Notes: generated from the letters alone by a model not told the origin. A stretch of DNA of 64,000 nt from Brassica napus (GCF_020379485.1 NC_063434.1:30575401-30639400), one strand, 5' to 3'; positions 9,317-21,727 are shown, numbered from the stretch's first letter. Made by a program: numbers and translations.

Positions 9317-11914
9317 ATGGAAGTCTCCAACCACGCCAGAAAACGGAAAGCGATCGACGCCGGCCCCAACTCTCCGCCGTCGTATCGAGCCTCAGACGGA
9401 TACGAACCCACCAACGCCGTAGATCTCTCCCTCCTCGAAGAGCTCGAGAAATCCTCCCACCACCAAGTCGAAGCCGTCGATCTCAAAACCCTAAAAAAGC
9501 TCGTCCTCTCCTTCGAGCGGCGCCTCCGAGACAACATCGCCGCTCGCCTCAAGTACGTCGAGAATCCCGAGAAGTTCGCCGACTCAGAAGTCGACCTGCA
9601 CGACGAGCTCCAAAAGCTCAAGATCCTCGCCGGAGCCCCGGAGCTTTACCCGGAGCTCGTCGCGTCCAACACCGTCCCCTCGATCGTGAACCTCCTCTCG
9701 CACGAGAACGCGGATATAGCGAACGACGTCGTTCAGCTCCTTCAGGATCTAACCGACGAAGACGCGTTGGAGGATAACGACGAGCCGGCGCGCGTGTTGG
9801 TGGACGCGCTGGTTGAGAACAATGTGTTAGAGCTCTTGGTTCAGAACATGAACCGGTTATCGGAAGGGGATCCGGATGAGGCCGCGGCTATATACGCGAC
9901 GTTGACGGTTATTGAGAATCTTGTTGAGGTGAAGCCAGCTGTAGCTGAGATGGTGTGCGAGCGTACGAAGCTGTTACGGTGGCTTGTCCTGAAGATTAAA
10001 GTGAGAGACTTCGAAGGGATCAAGCAGTATGCTTCCGAGATTCTTGCGATTCTGTTGCAGAATAGCACGGCGAATCAGAAACGGTTGGGGCAGATGAACG
10101 GTGTGGATGCTGTGCTGGAAGGTGTGGCGATGTATAAGTCGAAGGATCCGAAGACTCCTGATGAGGAGGAGATGTTGGAGAATCTGTTTGATGTCTTGTG
10201 CTGTTTATTGATGCCGTTGGAGAATAAGGAGAGGTTTGTGAACGCTGAGGGAGTGGAGTTGATGATTATTATTATGAAGCAGAAGAAGTATGCGTACGGG
10301 TCTGCGATTCGGGCGCTTGACTTCGCCATGACTAATTATCCGCCGGCGTGTGAGAGGTTTGTGGATGTTATGGGGTTGAAAACAGCTTTTGCTGCCTTCA
10401 TGGGTAAGGCAAGTCTTTCGCTTTCAATCCCGTTTCTTATTTTTACTGAGCATTTTTGCTATCTCGCTAGTGGTTTAATGGTGTTTAGTGTTTAGATTCC
10501 GCTGAACAAGAGGATTAAGAGGGAGCGTTATAAGGAGGAGTTAGAGGAGCGGGTTATTTCGCTGGTTGCGTCATTATTTGGTAAGAAGACAAGTGATATG
10601 TTCGTTGTAATTACAAAGTGAGTTCTTTTCATGTTCTTGATGCTAAGTCTTTGGTTTCTTTAATTGTATCATTCAGCTGGGATTTTAAGGGGTTCTAGAA
10701 GAGACCGTTTGTTGAGCAAGTTCGTTGAGAATGAGTATGAGAAGATTGACCGCCTTATGGAACTATACATAAGGTAATATAAGTGTTCTGATAATCTTCA
10801 CTTAAACCATTTTTAGCATCTGATGAAAGAGGCCTCAGTCCTTTGTGATAGCTTTGTTATATATCTAGTGAAAGAGCATCTGATGAAATAGTCCATATCT
10901 TCTGAAGTGCAATAACCATTTTCTAGTACTTATCTCGTAGCTGTGTCTTTGTACTTGGCAGATACTCTGATAGAGTTAGATCAGAGGCCGAGAGGTTAGA
11001 CCAGCTTGAGCTTGATGACCTTGAGGTGATTCACTTTCTCCTCAATATATTTTGTGTTTTCATTCCTTTCTTGAATCTCTTGATGAACTGATTCCACTTT
11101 ACAGTTGGATGAAGATGAAAAATATAACCGAAAGCTAGAATCAGGCCTCTACAGTCTTCAGGTTCGACTAAGTTTAGTTTATCTATTTTCATGTCTGTAT
11201 CATCTGCGGATGCAAATGTACCTAATGTGTGTACATGGGCTTCATGACACACTTATACAAGCCTCTACTCTCTTAAAAAAAAATCATTTTAGACCTTCGT
11301 TTATCTATTTATTCTTAATTCTGAGCAATGTCAACTTTGAAATTGCAGCTTGTTGCTGTTATTCTGGGACATATTTGGTGTTCTGAGTAAGTACCATCCG
11401 TTAAAACACCCATAAAATGCATTCCTAAGCTTAGTTTCAGGAATACTATATTTGTAATCATTTTATATTATGTAGGCATTCTGGAATGAGAGCGCGGATT
11501 GAGCTGCTGTTGAAGCAACAAAAGCTAAGTAAAGACGACGTCAAGGAGATACTTCAGGTTCTCTATTCTGTCACCTTAAAGTAGTCTCTACAGCAATTAT
11601 GTTTTTTTATTTAAACTTAATGTGGAGAAAATGATTCACTGAAACCCAAAACGGATTCGCTACTAATAGATGTTGAAATGGCGTATGAACTCGAACATTT
11701 GCGCAAGATGTGAAAATTCAATCTCACATTGTCATACCATCTTGTTTTTCATGCACTCTATGCGCGCAGCTTTATCTTTTTCCTTGTTGCTCGCTGTTGC
11801 TAACATGAGTAAGCCTTTTGACAGGAATATCATGACAACCTTGGAGATGTTGAAGGAGCAGAGGAGAAGGAACGAGGACAGGCGAGAATCCAGTTGTTCA
11901 TATCTGCAATGTGA
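9317..11914 (+). CDS. CTNNBL1-like armadillo-repeat protein (spliceosome-associated)
   Basis: Eight exons: 9317–10408, 10496–10580, 10677–10773, 10962–11025, 11105–11161, 11349–11386, 11476–11557 and 11825–11914. They join in frame to 534 residues. The N-terminus has a basic KRKAID stretch, and an ARM superhelix fills most of the rest. Family landmarks are LVASNTVPSIVNLLSHENADIANDVVQLLQDLTDED, LENLFDVLCCLLMP and LELDDLE. Animal CTNNBL1 binds the Prp19/CDC5L complex and AID, and a nuclear splicing role is inferred here. The first intron appears to start with GC (AAG|gcaagt), because only that donor keeps the conserved FMGK–IPLNKRIKRERY junction. The Arabidopsis match, from memory, is At3g02710. 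Confidence 0.9.
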
Positions 11915-12206
11915 TGTTAGAGCAAGAAAGAAGATGGCTTCATGTCAGATTCCAATATGTATTGGCACCAGAGAGACTTCTGTTTTTTTTTTCTCTCAAC
12001 AAGATTTAAACCGAGGATGAGCAAATAGTCATTGTTGGTCACAAAGTAGATGACTGTTTTGGGTTTTTAGTGTATTTGTAACCCTTTCAAATCCAACAAT
12101 TTTCTCTGACTTAAAATCACTCAAAGGGGCAGTTTCTGTCATGTTTACGAAGTGATGTTGTCAGTGTGAAACATCTTTCAAGTGCTTTATAGCTCAATAC
12201 GCAATA

Positions 12207-12288
12207 GTGGACGTGCCGGAGTGGTTATCGGGCATGACTAGAAATCATGTGGGCTCTGCCCGCGCAGGTTCGAATCCTGCCGTTCACG
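12207..12288 (+). tRNA. tRNA-Ser (AGA), copy 1
   Basis: The 82-nt gene has a 7-bp acceptor stem (GTGGACG with CGTTCAC), discriminator G, anticodon AGA in the loop of gactAGAaatc, and the long variable arm of class II tRNAs (gggc…gccc). The B box is GGTTCGAATCC. A T-run (gtttt) follows directly and can serve as a Pol III terminator. There is no intron. Confidence 0.96.
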
Positions 12289-12354
12289 TTTTGCCTTTTA
12301 TTTAAATACTTATGATGTAGATCTTTTATGCGTGTACCAGAAGAGACAACAAGA

Positions 12355-12436
12355 GTGGACGTGCCGGAGTGGTTATCGGGCATGACTAGAAATCATGTGG
12401 GCTTTGCCCGCGCAGGTTCGAATCCTGCCGTTCACG
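12355..12436 (+). tRNA. tRNA-Ser (AGA), copy 2
   Basis: This copy lies 66 bp downstream of copy 1 and differs by a single base in the variable-arm loop (ttt for tct). The acceptor stem, AGA anticodon and TψC arm are intact, and T-runs (tttt, ttttt) follow. The flanks are unrelated to those of copy 1, so the duplicated unit is little more than the gene plus a few upstream bases. Confidence 0.96.
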
Positions 12437-12904
12437 ATTTTGTTCTTTTTGAATCCTGAGTCCTTTTAACTATGAAGCGCGTTCATTCACTTGACTTGAG
12501 AGTTAGGATAAACTTTGTCTGTAGCACATTTAATAAGGCCTTGTTAGACTTAGAGAGTACTCAGTCTCTTTGAAATTATGTATTTTTAAGATAAGATTTC
12601 TTAGAGCACTTGCGTTAGATTTAGTAATGAGTTTTCAAGCTCTGGAAAGCCTATAGCCTCTATTTGCCACGTGCAGTTGATATTGGCAGCTGCAAACACA
12701 GTTAACGGTCGAAACTGCACTGCGTATGCAAACTGTTGGATCTTCCCTTTTTCTCTGCAGATGCTTATGCACAGCATATGGAATATATATTTTGATCATC
12801 ATATTTCTTGAAAACATTTACACATACAAAAGCAGAGTCACACCAACAAAGAGTTTGCTACATTGATACAGCCATATTACAAGTAAAGGACAATGGGGAT
12901 CGGT
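12437..12904. other. Intergenic between tRNA-Ser and thioredoxin f
   Basis: I see nothing recognisable apart from the expected 3' UTR of the minus-strand thioredoxin gene in roughly the last 100 bases. Confidence 0.5.
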
Positions 12905-13681
12905 TCATCCCGAAGAACTAGCAGACCTTGCTGTTTCAATGGCTGCAACCAGATCATCATATTTGGCACCCGTAACTTCCTTCACCACTTGGTTATCCTT
13001 CAATATTTTAAAAGTTGGAACCACTCTTATTCCTAGCTCCTTTGCCAATGGCTGCCACCAAACAATTAAAAAACAGAGTTCCATAGTGAATCAATAACAA
13101 GAGCAAGACACTGGTTTGGAGAAATAATTTTTTTAAGGAGGCAGAAGCCAAACCCTGTTCTCTGGGTTGCAGTCAAGCTTTAGAAACACAACGTCATCAT
13201 ACTTCTCCGATAAAGCTTTGTATTTAGGAGCAATCACTTTGCATGGACCACACCTGTATTAGTAAATATCTCTTTAGTTGAACCAACAACAAGATTAATA
13301 ATAATTAAAACTAAAAGCATCCATAGATGGACTCAACAATAAATTGAGCTCTAGCTACTTCAAGAACCATATAGTGACATACCATTGAGTGTACATGTCA
13401 AGTACCACAATCTTTTCACCGGCGGCTTTAACGATGGGCCAGAAGGTATCCTTATCCACTTCCGTCACTTGACCAACACTGACATTCACGGTCTCTAAGC
13501 TACACCTCACCACAGAGGAGTCTCCCCTTTTCACATAATCCAATGAGCAAAAACCAATCCTCGTCGTTGTCGTCGCCACGCCGGAGTAAGGGATACGACA
13601 CTGCTTTCTCGCAGGACTAAATCCGCCGGTTGTCGGAGCTAAAGCAGTCGGAGATGGAGCGAGACGCAGAGACAGAGGCAT
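12905..13681 (-). CDS. TRXF1: Chloroplast thioredoxin f1
   Basis: Three exons (13383–13681, 13154–13253, 12905–13051) encode 181 residues. The product is the stromal thioredoxin f, which ferredoxin–thioredoxin reductase reduces and which activates Calvin–Benson enzymes such as FBPase. Residues 1 to about 60 are a Ser/Thr/Arg-rich transit peptide. The active site WCGPC is split, because intron 1 interrupts the Trp codon (TG|G). The cis-Pro motif VVPTFKIL is present. The extra thioredoxin-f Cys lies in KLDCNPENR. The protein ends [10 protein letters not shown]. The Arabidopsis counterpart, from memory, is At3g02730. The frame is complete, with a canonical start at 13681. Confidence 0.95.
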
Positions 13682-14478
13682 TGTTTGAGTTTCGTCAAAA
13701 GAGTGTCGGAAAAGAAGTTGATCAGCTTGTCTTCGGTGTGCGGTCTCAACGGATTGAGCTAATTAATTTATTTATGTACAGCGTAAAAGACGATTGTAGC
13801 CTCAAGCTTCTCCGGATGAACAAGAATATTCGGGGGTATTTATGTCAGTTCAATCGCTTTCGTGATAACTAAACGGGAGGTGTAGATTCTCCGAGAGAAT
13901 TACGATGGATATTTTATATTTTCCTGACAATTGACGATTCTATCCCTCAAATAATGAAAATTGAAGAAATGAGGTTGAATATATATATATATTTTTAAAA
14001 AACTTTTTTCCATATAAGAATGAATTATTGTATTGCTTAACAGAGAAATATAGCTATCAGACTCAAATACAAATACCTACAGCTCGAGATGGTTGAATTA
14101 TCACACAGTATGTTTTTAAAATTACTTTTATTACAAGTTTCCTTCTTCTACCTCTATTGTCTTGAACCTCACTTTATTCACCATCTAAGAATCAATTATT
14201 TATAAAGCTTGACATAGAAATATAACTATCTCAGAGTAAAATACAAAGAACACTGAGTGTCTCCGCGTGAGACCCATTCAACAACTGGAGATAGTTTTCA
14301 TTAATTATCAGACAGTATATTTTCTAATTTAGGAAAAAATAGTATTTAATTGTTTATAGTTTTTTTAAATTACTTTTATTACAAGTTTCCTTCTTCTACA
14401 TCTATTGTCTTAAAACCACACTCTACCGCCACAACTAACACTTTCTTCTACATCTTGCATAGTGGTGCTGAAGGGAGA
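13682..14478. promoter_or_regulatory. Divergent promoter of TRXF1 and the aspartyl-protease gene with duplicated segments
   Basis: This 0.8-kb region separates two outward-facing genes. A segment at about 14039–14177 (atagaaatat-like start, ending acaagtttccttcttctacc) recurs at about 14211–14420, ending acaagtttccttcttctaca. The second copy holds an extra insertion of roughly 80 bp. Both copies share the run attacttttattacaagttt. The second copy lies directly upstream of the protease start. Confidence 0.55.
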
Positions 14479-16830
14479 ATGGATCTCAGGCGGAGACAGT
14501 GGTCTATCTCACCGATTTTCCTGGCGGCGACAGTCGTGACATTACTGTTTGAGCTGCAGTTATCATCAGCGGCGGCGACGGAGAATGTGGTATTTGAAGT
14601 TCGAAGCAAGTTCGGCGGGAAAATAGAAAAGGATCTTAGAGCTCTCAAAGCTCACGACGCTCACCGTCACTCCAGACTCCTCTCCTCTGCCATTGATCTC
14701 CCTCTCGGCGGCGATAGCTGGCCTACTGGGTACGAATCTCCATTCCTAAAAGCTCTTCTTCTGAGAAATTTTGCTTTCTTCCTATATAATGTGTAAAATT
14801 AAAAAATTGATTAAACCAAAAAAAAAATTAAAAAAATGTGTGAAATAAAGTTTGGGAATTTAAATTGAAAAAGGAGTTTTTCCTAAAAATATGAATCTGT
14901 TTTTTTTTTTTAAATAACTTTTTTTTTTACTGTTTGTAAGGTCACTGATTCATTCTTGACTCTTTGGTTTCTTGAGTTTTAAACCATTTATGATATGATA
15001 TAGTAAAATGTTGACTCTTTGTTCTTGGTTTTTTTTTTTATTACAGTCAATACTTCGCTAAAATTGGACTGGGAACTCCATCAAGAGACTTTCATGTCCA
15101 AGTCGATACAGGAAGTGATCTCTTATGGGTGAATTGTGCCGGTTGCATCAAATGTCCTAGGAAAAGTGATTTAGTAAGACCATTAATTAATTAATCCATC
15201 GAGTTTAAGTTGCATTTATTAAAATGGTTTCATTATCTTTTCAGGTAAAGCTAACACCATATGATTCAGATGTTTCCTCCACTGCACAGACTGTTTCTTG
15301 TGATGACAGCTTTTGCTCTTATGTTTACCAAACATCAAAGTGTCACTCAGGTTCGTCTTGCAAATATGATATCAAATACGGAGATGAAAGCTGGACTAGT
15401 GGATACTTAGTGAGAGATGTTATGCGTCTGGACTTGGTTATTGGAAATCATCGTCAAACCGGTTCTACTTCGACCAACGGAACTGTTATCTTCGGGTGCG
15501 GGTCTAAACAGTCCGGTCGGCTCGAAGTGTCCAACTCTGCAGTTGATGGGGTTATGGGATTTGGAAAGTCGAATTCATCGTTTATATCTCAGCTAGCTTC
15601 ACAAAGAAAGGTGAAAAAGTGTTTTGCACATTGCTTGGATAACAAGAATGGAGGTGGTATATTCGCCATTGGGGAAGTTGTGTCACCAAAAGTGAAGACT
15701 ACTCCTATGCTCTCTAAATCGTAAGCGAATGAGCATTTTTCTTGAAGCTCTTCTTAATATTCTGAATTTACTCAAAAAAAGACTGTTTGTGAACCTTTTT
15801 CACAGAGATTATTATAGTGTTAGCCTCACTTCAGTTGAAGTTGGTAATTCAGTTTTACAACTTTCGTCGGGAGAAGAAGTCATTGTTGACAGTGGTACTA
15901 CGTTGGCTTATCTTCCAAACTCTGTTTATATGCCCTTAATGAATGAGGTCAAATTCAATTATTATCTTTTTTTGTATATATTGAGTGTTTTTACTATGAA
16001 GTTCTTGACATTTTTTGTTTTTTGTGTTTTTCCTTGGTGGGGGGTGTCTTTGGCAGATCTTCTCTACGCATCCAGAGCTCACCTTCCATAACGTTCAAGA
16101 CCTCCAGGGTTCATTTATTTGTTTCCGTTATACCGACGACAAGTAAGAATTTAACTCATTGCTTTTGATGTGTTTCGTCTTATTCACTCTTGTTTGAAAA
16201 TTCACAGATTAGACCTGTTCCCACCTGTCACATTCCAGTTCGACAAATCTGCTTCCTTGACGGTGTATCCTCAGGACTATCTGCTCCAACTTCAAGTACG
16301 TCTTGTTCTTTTGTTCTGACTCTTTTGGTCTTGTTTGTATATATTTGTCTGAACATTAAACCGGACTCTAGAGAGACGCATGGTGTTTTGGCTGGCAAAT
16401 CAGTGGACTCCAGATGAAAGATGGAAGAGAATTGTTGATTCTTGGAGGTATCTCTCTCTCTCTCTCTCTCTTCCAAAAAAAAAAAGAGAAATTTAAGGTT
16501 TTGATATGTGCTTTGGCTGCGCAGATATGGCGCTATCTAACAAGTTAGTTGTCTACGATATAGAAAACCAAGTCATGGGATGGACCAATCACAACTGTAA
16601 GCATATCTTTTTTGTTAAAATATTCTATGAGATTTTGTAGCTTTAGTTTGGTTATGTAACTGTTGAAGAATCAATAACACATAGGCTCAGGAGGAATACA
16701 AGTGAAGGATGAACAAAGTGGATCAATCTACACAGTTGGTGCTCACAATCTCTCATGGTCCTCTTCTTTAGCCATTACCAAGCTTCTTACACTTGTTTCT
16801 CTCCTAGTTCATTTCCTCTTTTACCATTGA
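14479..16830 (+). CDS. A1-family aspartyl protease, probably GPI-anchored
   Basis: Nine exons: 14479–14729, 15047–15173, 15245–15720, 15806–15947, 16057–16142, 16208–16295, 16372–16447, 16525–16596 and 16685–16830. They join in frame to 487 residues. A basic start followed by a hydrophobic signal peptide (FLAATVVTLLFELQLSSAAA) occupies residues 10–35. The two catalytic motifs are DTGSDLLWVN, near residue 110, and DSGTTLAYL. Plant-typical Cys pairs and the flap Tyr in IKYGDESWTSGY are present. The C-terminal tail is Ser-rich then hydrophobic (ITKLLTLVSLLVHFLFYH), as in GPI-anchored pepsin-like proteases of the cell surface. I chose ATG 14479 because the signal peptide follows directly. From memory it matches At3g02740. 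Its physiological substrate is not known. Confidence 0.92.
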
Positions 16831-17196
16831 TTGGTCAGCCAACAGATCCTATCTAAGACTTGCTTTGTAGTTTCAGTAAAAAACCTATTGGTTAAAATTA
16901 AAGTTTGGTCCCTCTGTTTGTTATCATGTAAAGGATCTGCTTCCCATTATTACATTATGGTGATGTGTTTTTCACTCTTCTTTACTGAGATCAACTAAAG
17001 ACATAAACAAAAAGACAAAACTGACAGAGTATTTAAGTAGTTCCAAAAACAATGAATCTCTAACAGATTTTAGATAAAAAGAATAAGAGAAAAATGTAGA
17101 AAGAAAGGTGGGAAAAAAAACACAGAACCTCTCCTCCTGAGTAATTTATTTTGATGATGTCTTTGTCACAAACTCAAACTTCTTCTTTTCTCTTTT
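16831..17196. other. Convergent 3' flanks of protease and PP2C
   Basis: The stretch is AT-rich and carries the 3' UTRs of two genes transcribed toward each other. I see no further gene. Confidence 0.55.
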
Positions 17197-18899
17197 TCAC
17201 TTTCCAGGCACAAATCTTGGTAAGTTCAAAAGTGTATTAACTCTTGCAACACCTTCTAGTGCAGAATACTCTGTTCCATGTTCTGTATCCTCTTCTTTTA
17301 TCAGCTTCTCAGCTTCACTTTCGTCGAGAGCAATCTCTTTCCCTGTCCTGACAGTACTCGAACGTCCTAGACCACCGCTTGGACCTGATCCATCATCAAT
17401 CTCATCTCCATCTTCAAGTTTGGAGAAGGAAGAAGCTGTAGATATGGCGTTTGAGCCGTTGGAGTTTAGATACAAGCAAACCGCAGCGCAGTCATCGACT
17501 TTTGAGGTTGGGTACTTGTGTCTCCACGCTCTAACCGCAGTCTCAACTAAAGCTCTTGCTGCAGAGGAACGTGATGGTGCTGAAGCCACAATCTTCACTA
17601 CTTCTTCATTTGATAGTACATCCCAAACCTATCACATGAAACATAACAAGTAAACAAAAAAATGCATAGAGAAAATGAATGTGTGTGTTTGAGAGAGAGA
17701 TTACCCCATCTGTAGCCAACACTATGAACTCATCTTGTTCGGTTAATCGGCGAAATGAAACCTCAGGGACAGAGATTAGACCAAAGTCTTTAAGGCAAAA
17801 GTCTCCGAAAGCACGTGCCATTGCAAGACCAGGCGAGTCACAGTTTGGGAGCCAGACTCTACAAACATCAGGCTCATCTCTAAGAGCAAACACACGTCCT
17901 CTACACTTCTTTATTCTCTCTTCCTCAGCTGCAAAAATCAAGCAATCAGCACAACTTCAACAATGAGATCCATCATAAGTTGTTTGTTATCATTCAAACC
18001 TGGTAGATTTGGCTTGAGATCCACAGTTAGTTGAACAGCAACAAGACCATTTTCACCATCTCTTGTCCCCATCACAGCTCTAGAGTCCCCAACGTTTCCA
18101 ACAACTAGATACTCACCCTACGATATTGCATAAGATATATATAATAAAAACCAAGAAACAGTGAACTACACTACCAAGCCGAGAGAGTACCTGTTTGATC
18201 AAAGTCACAGCGGTTGTACCACTGCAGAAACAGTCAACACTGCCATGGAACTTAAGTTCTCTGTCCATAACTTTAAAAGCCTTAAGAAACGCCTCTTTCA
18301 GAGTTTGAAACAGTTCAGAATCTGTGCTCTCTTCTGGCCTAGGCTCTTCCTCGGTAGATACAAAAGAAGCAGCATCTTCAGAGTTGTTGTTGGCACTATT
18401 ATTAACAGTCTTTATAGAACCTTCAACAGGTACTTTAGCTTCCCAATAAGCACTTAACTTGAGAGGAAGATTGTCTCTGACTCTCTTAGCAACCATATGA
18501 CCAAAAGGACCATGCCCATCAAACACTCCACAGAACACTGTATCCGTCCTCGAACCAAAACTCTGCAACACACAAAATGAAAAACCTATAAGAGAACCAT
18601 AAACAAAGAAGACTTAATTGTTTTTTTTCTAAACTAACCTCCCAAACAACCATGGCGTCTTGGTTAGGCCCTTTCTTGCCTTGTTGAGTGAAGATACAAG
18701 CGACCTCACTAGATCCATTCAAGAACATACGACCGGGGACTCGATGGAGAGGATCATCTCTCCTGGAGTCAAAGGAGGAGTTTCTGGAACCGCCAAGTCT
18801 CTTATTCTTGGAGTTTTTTCTTTTTCTCACACCAAAGCCAGGAGAGCAAGGAGAGCCCGGTCTAGGACTCATGCTCTCAGCAGATAGACAGGACCCCAT
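17197..18899 (-). CDS. Protein phosphatase 2C, probably N-myristoylated
   Basis: Five exons (18639–18899, 18191–18562, 18000–18117, 17705–17928, 17197–17628) encode 468 residues. PP2Cs are Mn/Mg-dependent Ser/Thr phosphatases. Metal-binding and structural motifs visible in order are QDAMVVWE, CGVFDGHGPFGH, SGTTAVTLI, GNVGDSRAVMG, SPGLAMARAFGD, LATDGVWDVLSN and KVDDCAAVCLYL. The N-terminus MGSCLSAES fits Gly2 myristoylation plus Cys4 acylation, so I place it at the plasma membrane by inference. An in-frame ATG 42 bp upstream would abolish the MGSC start, so 18899 is preferred. A disordered acidic insert and the conserved tail LLNLPRFVPGK complete it. The Arabidopsis match, from memory, is At3g02750. 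Confidence 0.93.
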
Positions 18900-21108
18900 T
18901 CTCAGGGCCCTGATGATATTGAAAAGGCACTCCAGGACCAACTAGTTGTACAATCACACACCCACGGTGGTCTTCACCAAAAGTGGCAAATGAAGATTCA
19001 GCTATGGAAATAAAAAAAATAAACCACTCTTTATGATCACCAGAAAGAGCAAATAATGAGTAAGGAAGGAAGAAGAAACAAACCTTTATATTATTAGTAC
19101 CAGCTACTTTCTGCAAGAACACATATAGAGAGAATAATAATACAGAGCAGTGTGAATCTTAAAAAAAAAAAACAAAATTGAATATAAAAATGAAGCCTTT
19201 CAAAGCTGACCAAGAAAAAGGTAAGGTATGACTTCTCTGGGTTGTCTCTTCAAAGAAGAAAGAAAAACACGTTTTTGTAATCTCGCTTTCTTCTTACAAA
19301 AAAAAACATTTTGTAGAGTAATTTAATACCCGAAAAAGAGGAGGAAAAGGAAGAGATCTAAGTTGATTTTTATTTCTCTATTGGCACCACACACACACAC
19401 ACACACACAAAAAGAAAAGAGAGACAGAGGTGTTTGTTTATTTATTCATCAGAACACATCAAAACAGTGATTGAGAAAGAGACTGCAAACACGAGAAACA
19501 TCACAACCATTTCTTCTTCGTCTGCAACCAATCAAAAAATAACAATTACTGAGAAAAATTAACACATGAATCAAACTTTTAATCGAATTGGAGCTGAAAA
19601 AGACACTCACCAGCAGACAGATCAATCAATAGGTAAGTAGGGAGGATCTCAGAATCAGATTCAATCCAGGAAAATTAACAAAAGATAAGGAAGATTGATT
19701 CTGTTGGCGCGTAGAGAGGAACAGAAGAATAGATAACTGAGAGAGAGAGAAGATGTTAATTTTTAAAAGGAGAAAGAAACGCAACCACCCAGCTACAAAC
19801 TCGTTCTTTCTTCTTCAGCTTTCTACTTTTTGTGTGTAGAGAGAGAAAGAAAGTTATAAACACAGCAATAGAGTTTATTGATTTTTTTTTTTTTTTAATG
19901 TTGTCTATTTTTTTTTCCATAGAGATTGGGTTTATTATTATTATATAAATATTTTTTTCAGGCTTTCCTACACACAATAAAAAGAATATCCATTCAAATA
20001 TATAATAAGGTCTCTCGATCAGTCAATCATCACATGAAAGTGAGAGATTATCAGATTTAATCCATTAACATTATAAAATATGGACTATACTGCTTCTCTC
20101 AATCCAACTAAGATTAAGATTAGAAGAATCAAAAACTGGTTTATCATTTACAGTACTAAACTACTTCTTTGGTCAGCTTAATCATTACTATTTTTAAAGT
20201 TAATCATGTTTATGATAAGTATACTTTTATTTAACAAAAGTACGCGGTTGTTATGAAAAAAAATGACAGTTTAACGAGGATAAAAATCAAAATATATAAA
20301 ATATTTCATTTTGTAAGAATTATGGTGGATAAAATGGTACTACTATCGTTGTATTTAATTTGATTGGAATGACGGAAGGGAACAAACTCTCAGCTGTGGA
20401 ACCCAGAAGAAGGGTCACTAAACACATGCATGCACACAAGAACTCAATACACATGTCGGCAACGAGGCGCAGATTCCAACACGTTATCAAACTTCTTCTC
20501 ATGCAAGCAGATCTGCAGATCAACGTTTTTTGAACAAGAAGACAACCTCTGTTTGTGTTTATTTTCTCTATCTCTCTCATGAAATCCAAAATCATTTTTG
20601 ACTTTTGCAGTCTCATCTTCTTCCCATCTCAATCAGATAATCCAACTCTTTTTTTGGATAATATCAGTGATTAACTTCATTTGGATATCAAGCTAATCTA
20701 AATAACTAATCAGTATAGCTAAGGTCCATAATGTTGTATATCCAATTACTGTAGCTAAATTGTAGTTGAAATTATCAGAATGAGATTAGTCGTTAATTTA
20801 ACTATTAATTTTTATTTTTATTTGGATCAAATTTCAACTATTAATTTTACTGTAGATTAATTACTGATCAAACAAAATCAAATCTGGTCGGTTATCTATC
20901 TACTAAAATAATCATATCTCAACCAGATCTAATCAAAATTCCTTTCCTCTAAATAGTAAAAATACCAAGGCATCATCATCAACATCAAAATCTCCTACTT
21001 TTTTATCTTCAAGAACAACAATCACAAGATTTTGAGTCATCATCAGAATTGTATAAACTAGATATAAAAATAAAAATACAACACAATGTGTTTCATTTTC
21101 AAGACAAC
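18900..21108. other. Long PP2C upstream region, no gene seen
   Basis: This 2.2-kb stretch contains a likely leader and 5' UTR intron of the PP2C gene (CT/GA-rich blocks to about 19850) and a CA microsatellite at 19386–19409. The rest is AT-rich DNA with no coding signal I trust. The minus-strand frames near 20320–20632 lack any recognisable composition or splice context. Confidence 0.5.
19386..19409 (+). repeat. (CA)n microsatellite
   Basis: About twelve uninterrupted CA units lie upstream of the PP2C gene, followed by a short A-rich run. Confidence 0.9.
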
Positions 21109-21712
21109 TCAGAGACGTTTCAACAATTCAGCAACGAAACTGTCTCTAGAAACACCTTTAACTTCCTCCTCACTCCACTCGACCATCTTCTTCAATGTCA
21201 CAACACCTTTACTGAGTTCTGTGTTGCCTACAATCACCATCCAAGGAATCTCTGAACCCTTGCAACGAGCACGATCAAAATGTTTTCCTCTCCTTTTGTT
21301 CACAATATACTGACTAGCCAGTTCTGCAGCTTCCCCTAGCTTATTCTCCTCCGTTACACTAACCAAAACCTGTGTCTCTGTAGATAGAACAACCTCCAAT
21401 TCATACCAAAACAAAAAATAAAAGTTAGAAAAAACAAAATCTTAGGACAGTAAGAAAAAAAGATTGAGAAGTAAGTTTTTACTCGTTTTTGTTCCTCTTC
21501 CAGTTTTTGTCACTTTTCCAATATATTAAACACTCGCTCGATCCCCAGGCTCATGCCAACCGCAGGGACTTGCTTTGCTCCAAACATTCCTATAAGGTTA
21601 TCATATCGACCACCAGCAGCAATTGATCCAACCTCAGCTCCTATACAAACGGCTTCAAAGATGACCCCGGTGTAATAATCTAGACTTGTTGAATAAACCA
21701 GTTATGTGGTTA
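21109..21712 (-). pseudogene. 3' remnant of a cytosolic-type histidyl-tRNA synthetase
   Basis: Two surviving exons read, in order on the minus strand, [18 protein letters not shown]…[12 protein letters not shown] and [15 protein letters not shown], then STETQVLVSV…IPWMVIVGNTELSKGVVTLKKM ending ELLKRL. These are class II motif 3 ([10 protein letters not shown]), the HisA-type LDYYTG motif and the anticodon-binding domain of HisRS. It is broken. An in-frame TGA follows NILEK in an apparent 9-nt insertion, and about nine residues are missing in the anticodon domain (AAELASQYIVNKR). All upstream exons are gone, with a Helitron abutting the first remaining exon. In Arabidopsis the intact gene at this position is, from memory, At3g02760. 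Confidence 0.82.
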
Positions 21713-21727
21713 AGTATCTAAGTAAAA

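Noticed and set aside
9841..10329. Antisense frames within CTNNBL1 exon 1
   Set aside because: Shadows of the real exon, with no independent support.
20320..20632. Minus-strand frames of 62 and 98 codons upstream of the HisRS remnant
   Set aside because: No motif, no splice partners, and mutually overlapping frames with low-complexity composition.
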